The notes under the pieces were generated by a model. That model was not told the origin of the DNA. It worked only from the letters and a program-made list of their open reading frames with translations, and searched no databases. This document shows positions 58,581 to 64,000 of a stretch of DNA of 64,000 nucleotides, piece after piece. The DNA is taken from positions 6,223,501 through 6,287,500 of the forward strand of contig JAPVLO010000055.1 in assembly GCA_027257055.1 (NCBI GenBank), read 5' to 3'. The translations under genes were made by a program, and so were the position numbers. Position 1 is the first letter of the stretch. Every line of letters begins with the position of its first letter. Source of the DNA: Cephalopachus bancanus (taxonomy: Eukaryota; Chordata; Mammalia; Primates; Tarsiidae).

Positions 58581-59451
58581 GTAGACATGATCAGCTTGCC
58601 TCTGCTTACTCCGACCAGCTTGTCTCTGCTTACTCCCTGTGTTTGCCACAAGACACCTAAGGGCTAGGAAAGGGAGCACTGAAACTATTTTCTTCAGCTC
58701 TGTTTGAAAAGTGCACAAGGTGTATTTCATTTAGAAAGAAAACTTAAGAACTTCTGATTTCTTACCAGGACATTGTACCTATACATTGAGAAGTCTTTCA
58801 GTGTACTGAGAAGTCTGGCTTTTGAGTTCAAGAATAATTTACCCCGTTACAGTAGTTCATATCTATTGAAAGATAATGAATGACAAGAATAAATGTGACA
58901 CGATTTCTATTTTATTCCATAGATATGGACATAGACTTCTTTCTTTTTATTTTATTTGTTTGTTTGTTTTTAGCTCTGGAATTGGAAACAGGCTCCATGC
59001 CGTGAACGATTCGAGCAATAGTGCAGTCAGGAAAACCTGGACCGATTTGTCACATGAGCAAACTCTTAAGAAGTTGGTCCACTGACATTCAGTGCTGGGT
59101 CTGAATTGGTGACAGTGGACTTGCTCCAAAAGGCCAATGACATTAACAAAGGTTACCATAAACGTTTTTTTCTCATGTGTTTAATTAGAAACAAAACACA
59201 TTGAGGTCCACTATATATATGGCAGGTCAAAATGGTTTGTGAGAGATATATATTGTTTCTTATAAGGTCCTGATAGATTATCCAGTGGCATATCAGTTAC
59301 ATGTCACTGACTGTTGAATCTTTTCAAATTTACCGTTTTATAGAGATAAGCACCAGTAGATGAAGACAGGTGGTAGCATTGTTGGCACTGAACTCTGACT
59401 CAGACTTCCCAGGGCATTGAAGCTTTGGAGCCTCCTGTCTTCTCTCTTCAG
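58581..59451. other. Intergenic; small 26-bp tandem unit near 58590
   Basis: 'cagcttgcctctgcttactc' is repeated as 'cagcttgtctctgcttactc' about 26 bases on. No gene supported in the remainder. Confidence 0.5.
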
Positions 59452-60014
59452 ATGTGTGGGAGACTAGAATATACTACCCTGAAATATGCCTCATAGGATA
59501 AGCTGAAGGCAAATAAGAAGAGACAGTTGCAAGAAAATCCTCTGCCCTCTCGATACCTAAAAGCAGAACATCGATTTACAAAGATCAAAGATATCCCTTC
59601 TCCCTTACTACAAGGAAGAACAAACATTGACTATCCAAGGCAACTTTAGACCCTTTCTGGCCTACCATTAGGGCCAGAAGAATCGACATTAACCAGCTTC
59701 ACTTATTAGCCTTTACCCGACTTAGTTATTTGCCTTTCCACAAATTGTCACACTAGAGACTAAATTATTTTTTCTCAGTCTTATCATTTTTCTAAAAATT
59801 TTCTGCTTTCTGCTGAAGATGTTATATAAACTAGAAATCAAAGCCAATTCATTGAGAATTACTCATTCTCCAAGTATCTACCGCATATATTATATAATGT
59901 ATGTGTTAATAAATGTGTTTGTTTTTTTCTTTTGGATCTGCCTTGTGTTACAAGGCTCCATTCCAATGAAACCCTCATGAGGATCGGGAAAAAATGATCT
60001 TTTTTCTTCTACAA
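59452..60014 (+). repeat. Solo LTR of an endogenous retrovirus-like element
   Basis: It begins 'tgtgtgggagactagaatat' and ends '...cttctaca', giving TG...CA ends. It has a TATA-like 'ttatataaac' near 59820, AATAAA near 59910 followed by a T/G-rich stretch, and an end section 'gatctgccttgtgttacaag', 'gctccattccaatgaaaccc' typical of LTR U5. Length of about 560 fits. No internal region is present, and family and target duplication are not resolved. Confidence 0.65.
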
Positions 60015-60169
60015 GATGCAAATACTTCAGTAATGAGAAGGAAAAGGAGATAAGATCAAAGTAAGACATAATCACCTACATGTCTGATTTCCAGGAGATA
60101 ACGGCATGGAAGCTTAGCACTGATTTGTCACTTTGCTGGAAAATATAATTGCATGTCTGGACCTGGCCT
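60015..60169. other. Intergenic, unassigned
   Basis: Nothing recognised. Confidence 0.35.
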
Positions 60170-60520
60170 CCCAGACTCCCAAGCAGTGTAACCTCTCACT
60201 TCAAATCTCCTTATCCACATCTTTCTCATGGTTTCAATTCACTGCCTAGAACTCTCTTCTCTCCTGTAAACCCCAGTTCCCTTCTGCAAGAGGCATTCTG
60301 AATACTCTCCGTCCTGTTGAGTGAACATCTTCTGTGTCCCCTTGGTCTTTCTCCATAACTCACCCTGCTGCACACACTAACGTTTCTACTCTGTGGCTGT
60401 CTCTCCTTCTGAAACTTGAGCCCCTCAGTGACAGAGATTACTTTTTCATCTCAGTGTTCTTAATGTCACCTGAAAAGTCTACGACCTATTAGTGTTCAAA
60501 GTTTGTTGCATTAAACTATC
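60170..60520 (+). repeat. L2 fragment
   Basis: 'cactgcctagaactctcttc', 'cagttcccttctgcaagagg', 'cattctgaatactctc', 'ctgaaacttgagcccctcag' and 'tgacagagattactttttca' follow the L2 3' region. Confidence 0.65.
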
Positions 60521-61727
60521 CAACTGCCCTTTATAATTAATTGTGCATGAGGTCATTAGAGCTTTAAAACACACCTACTTATATTGCCCTTGTTTTTCAC
60601 CGGAGAAATTTGACACTTTAAGCAAAGAGTCAGTTTGGTCCTCATGGAAGACTCAGGGCTTTCTGGTGTTACTTTCCCCACGGGCTTCACTCAGAGAACA
60701 GTGGAAAAGTCATGGGGGAGGGTGAGGAATGTATTTAGCTGAGGTTAGCAATTTAAGTATGATTTTCAACTTTCCTAGGTTCCTCAGTTTTCTGAGATGC
60801 TGTGTCCGTTTCACAACATAAATTTTGTTCTCTATTATTATTTTCAAATGCAGATTTTCTCCTTCAAATACTTTATCTGATGTGCTGAATGCTGCATTCT
60901 TGCAAACAACCCCTATGGCAGTTTGAAAATTTGCAACATGGTCTATTCTTAGAAAAAATTCTACATAGTTGTCTGTGGTGTCACAAATCCATAAAATGCT
61001 ATATTGTATGTTTTGCTTTCTGAAGCCCTGGTGATCTCATTTATGAAGAAATCTTTTCATACAATGTGCTCTGCATATTGTATTTCAGAAGGTCATGTGC
61101 TCTCTGGAAGTTAGAGTGAATTACTGTCTCACCTGTTAGTTAGTTCACTCAGCATGTTGTGAGGACACCCAGAGAGATTCAGGAAGTTTTCCTTAGTTTG
61201 ACACTGCCTTTGCATATGACTCACCTGGCCAAAGGAGGCAGGGAAATTTAATTCTTTCTGGATAAATGAAAAAAATTCATTTCTTGGTTTATCTGTACCA
61301 ATCCTTACACATAAAACATTGTTTGAAATGACAGAGACTGTCACCATATAGAGCAAAAACAGTCCTCTTCTCTGTAATGACGTTCTCTGTCTCAGCATAT
61401 TTCAAACACTCAGAGACATGGCATAAAACCTAGACAAGAGAAAACTCAATGTTTTCATAAATTTCTGCAGATGATCTGTGTCAATCAGGGTAGCTCAGAA
61501 CCAGAGAGGATAAATCTTCTATTTTGGCAAGACTCTCTCATCATCCTCAGAAAATATGAGAAATTATATTTAGGGATGTAAAGCTGGTGAGTAGACCTAC
61601 TCTTTTAATATGCTACACTTCAAAGATCAGTAATATACATGCAGCAAACAAAATTCCAAATGTGCAAATACTAGCTGTTATCATAAAGATAATTGGACAG
61701 TGATTATATAAAAAAAAAGAAGAATAT
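60521..61727. other. Intergenic, unassigned
   Basis: No gene or repeat family recognised. The 89-codon minus-strand frame at 61129-61398 has a hydrophobic segment but no domain and no context to support it. Confidence 0.4.
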
Positions 61728-62050
61728 GGCCAGGCTTGGTGGCTCAGCCTGTAATCCTGCGCTTTGGGAGACTGAAGTGAATAGATTGCCTGAGCCCGCG
61801 GGTTTGAGACCCACCTGGGCAACTTGGCGAGACCTCAACTTTACAATAAATTAAAAAATTAGCTGAGCGTGGTAGGACACGCCTGTAGTTCCGGCTACTT
61901 GGCTATTTGGAAGGCTGAGGTGGAAGGATCTCCAGAGCCCAGCAGGTCAAGGCTGCGGTGGCCGGGAGCTGCCACTGCACTCCAGTCTGGGCGACAGAGT
62001 GAGACTCCAACTCAAAACAAAAACAAAAACAAAAACAAAACAAAAAGCAA
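61728..62050 (+). repeat. Lineage-specific Alu with target duplication
   Basis: 'ggccaggcttggtggctcag', 'gagcccgcgggtttgagacc', 'tttacaataaattaaaaaat', 'gagactccaactc' and an (AAAAAC)n tail. 'aagaatat' flanks it (61720-61727 and 62051-62058). A 10-base local duplication ('ctacttggctatttggaagg') sits in the right arm. Confidence 0.95.
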
Positions 62051-62249
62051 AAGAATATTAGCCAGGATCAGAGACCCTGGGTTTGAATCCTAGTCTGAAA
62101 TTCATAGTCATGTATTTAGCATCTATTCACAAGGAAGAAAAGCCAAATCCTTCTGTATATATAGTTTCATATATATTCTAATTAAACTAGGCATTTTATA
62201 TGTAAGCCAATGGGGCACATCCACAATAGCATAGTATATGAATAATGTG

Positions 62250-62430
62250 TATAAACTTTGAAGCCATAGAGACAGATATAAACGCTAGCTCTATGCTCAC
62301 AAGCTGTGGGATTCAAGTTGCTTAATCATTCTGATAATTTATTCATCAGTGAAACATCCTTTATAACTATGTCTTATGATCATTATGAGAATAAATAAGA
62401 TGAAAAAACACATAGAAGAACTTAAAAATG
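62250..62430 (+). repeat. MIR
   Basis: 'aaactttgaagccatagaga', 'gtgggattcaagttgcttaa', 'tcattctgataatttattca', 'cattatgagaataaataaga' follow the MIR core and 3' order. Confidence 0.7.
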
Positions 62431-62551
62431 CCAGCTACTATTCTTGGATAACTATTATAGTAGAGTTCCTTTTTATGGTGAATATTTGTTTTTCTCATTT
62501 TATTTTTATTTTTTTGAGCAAATAGTACATTTGTAATTCAAAATAAAGAAA

Positions 62552-62622
62552 TTGTGTGTGTGCTTGTGTGTGTGTGCGTGCGTGCGTGTGTGTGTGTGTG
62601 TGTGTGCGTGTGTGTGTGTGAA
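62552..62622. repeat. (GT)n microsatellite with GC interruptions
   Basis: A GT run broken by GCGTGCGTGCGTG units; imperfect compound repeat. Confidence 0.95.
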
Positions 62623-63024
62623 GGTATTTTATTTTATTTTTTCCTGCCCAGCTGTTCACTTTCTGGTTTTCCTTTCCCATAGCAAAATACAGCAAAACTC
62701 ATTTTCAGGTTCTAGGGCAATGTCTGGAATTCAGTAATTTCTTCAAAAGTATACATAAACTGAATATTAGACTAACGAAAGGACTAATTCAGCAGCCATA
62801 GGCACTGACTCAGAGAGGGTCATGTGACCAAAACCAGATCAACAAAGCCTCCTGCTGACTTTTGTCAAAAATAGTAAGAAAGGGCCATTCTCATTGTGCT
62901 GAAAGTTACTAATTACACCAGGAACTGAAGTTCTTAATCTGAAAGAACAATAATGACCAAAATTGAGCACCTGAACCCATTGAATTTCTTTATCCAACAT
63001 CTCAATTTTCTGATTTATTAAATG
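62623..63024. other. Intergenic, unassigned
   Basis: Nothing recognised. Confidence 0.4.
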
Positions 63025-63025
63025 T

Positions 63026-63194
63026 CTTTTTTTTTTTTGAGTTGGAGTTTCACTCTGTCACCCAAACTGGATTGCAGTGGCCGCTCCCGGCCACTGCAAC
63101 CTCCACCTGCTGGGCTCTGGCGATCCTTCCACCTCAGCCTTTCGAGTAGCCGGAATTACAGACGTGCACTACCACGCCCGGCTGATTTTTTTAA
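63026..63194 (-). repeat. 5'-truncated lineage-specific Alu (right arm), antisense
   Basis: T tail, 'gagttggagtttcactctgt', 'gtggccgctcccggccactg', 'gtgcactaccacgcccggct' and then it stops in the middle linker ('gatttttttaacc'). Only the right monomer was inserted or retained. Confidence 0.93.
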
Positions 63195-63254
63195 CCAAAT
63201 TGAGTAGATATCTGTCATTTGCAACTAAGGAGTCATGACTACATTTCTCTGTTT

Positions 63255-63392
63255 TTGCTTTTGTTTTTATTTTTGTTTTTTTTGTGTGTGTGTTGGAGTC
63301 TCACTCTGTCGCCCAGACTGGAGTGCAGTGACCGCTCCCGGCACCACAGCCTCGACCTGCTGGGCTCCTGTGATCCTTCCGCCTCAGCCTTC
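63255..63392 (-). repeat. 5'-truncated lineage-specific Alu, antisense
   Basis: T/G-rich tail, 'tgttggagtctcactctgtc', 'gtgaccgctcccggcaccac', ending at 'gccttc'. The flanks 'catttctctgttt' (about 63242) and 'aatttctcttttg' (about 63395) look like a worn target duplication, so the truncation happened at insertion. Confidence 0.9.
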
Positions 63393-63814
63393 TAAATTTC
63401 TCTTTTGAATAAAGACCAAACCAACTGTGATTTATCTCTTGTTCAAAATTCTTCTTCTGCCCTTCAGACTTGGTGTTACAAACCAGCTGACCAAACACTG
63501 GTATCCTGACTTCTCATCTGAGGCTTGAATTTGGACACAAGTTTAAGGTTGTCTCAGTCTGATATTTCCTGGAGAGTTTATTTAGGCATTTTTCTGAAAT
63601 ACGAAAGTCTATCTTTCTCCCGTCTCATTCTAACTAAAGGAAAATCCCAATGGCTTGTGGTGCTGATATTTTCATAGTTGTTACCATAACATCTCAGAGT
63701 TATGAATGGTCTAGTTTTCCTTTTCTCTTTTTAGAAAACTGTGAAGCATGACATTTAGCTTTCTAAATAAATGCATATTATAATTGCACTTTTTTGAGAT
63801 ATTGTGCCTTATTT
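63393..63814. other. Intergenic, unassigned
   Basis: Nothing recognised. Confidence 0.4.
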
Positions 63815-64000
63815 ACTTGTATTTTATTTTAAAGATGTGAAGTACAATTCAGGGTTAAGTATACAAATGTTCATTATGCATGTACCCTTGTTAATGAGGT
63901 ATGCCTCTCCCTTCCCCAGCAGATTCCCACTACTGCCAATCCTTTTCTTATAGTAAGTTCAAAGTCCACTTATAAGTCAGAACATGTGATACTCAGTTCT
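63815..64000 (-). mobile_element. L1 3' end, antisense, cut by window edge
   Basis: 'aagatgtgaagtacaattca', 'agtatacaaatgttcattat', 'tacccttgttaatgaggtat', then the ORF2 end region 'gatactcagttct'. Same lineage as the L1 3' ends at 32505 and 47983. Its full length lies beyond the window. Confidence 0.88.

Noticed and set aside
61129..61398. Minus-strand 89-codon frame with a membrane-like segment
   Set aside because: No domain, no supporting context, and a length expected by chance.

Overview
The window is nuclear DNA from a primate and looks like an AT-rich, gene-poor stretch. I found no intact host protein-coding gene, tRNA, rRNA or CRISPR array. The longest open frames belong to a decayed LINE-1. 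The primate call rests on dimeric 7SL-derived Alu elements. Besides two old AluJ-like copies there is a numerous, younger family with an unusual consensus: it opens with a 'gctcggtggctcagcctgtaa' type left end, has 'ctacaataaat' in the middle linker and 'gactccaactcaaaa' at the tail. That is not an anthropoid Alu. With the L1 type and the mariner remnants it fits a tarsier best, but the species is an inference from memory, and a strepsirrhine is not excluded.

Layout. 1-5.3 kb: an old L1 3' end, two MaLR-type solo LTRs, a CA microsatellite and a strong snap-back hairpin. 5.3-16.3 kb: an AluJ inside a MIR, a fold-back element at 7.98-8.56 kb, two young Alus, MER5-type hAT remnants, an L1 fold-back beside a mariner transposase fragment, and a small GC-rich exon-like island. 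16.3-32.5 kb: mostly old or unique sequence, with Alus, two minus-strand LTR-like pieces that share a polyadenylated 3' end, an L1 3' end and an MLT1-like LTR. 32.5-41.4 kb: a nested L1 complex. A 5'-inverted (twin-primed) L1 was split by an Alu and by a nearly 7 kb full-length L1, and that L1 carries its own Alu.

41.4-46.4 kb: largely unique DNA, including conserved-looking segments and a 110-bp tandem duplication. 46.4-49.6 kb: an old antisense L1 interrupted by a young Alu and by a MuDR/MULE-type DNA transposon. The transposon has recognisable inverted ends and a transposase remnant readable in one frame with three stop codons. This is the most unusual item here. 49.85-51.07 kb: a second twin-primed L1. 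51-64 kb: MIR, L2 and L1M relics, a GT microsatellite, an Alu with clear target duplications, a 234-bp mariner MITE, a homeodomain-site-rich candidate regulatory block near 58.2-58.6 kb, a solo ERV-type LTR, further Alus, and an L1 3' end running off the right edge.

No operon-like or pathway logic applies. The sequence records layered insertions, and the order of several of them can be read from the nesting. Repeat family names come from recognition, not from a database search, and most boundaries are good to about 10-30 bases.
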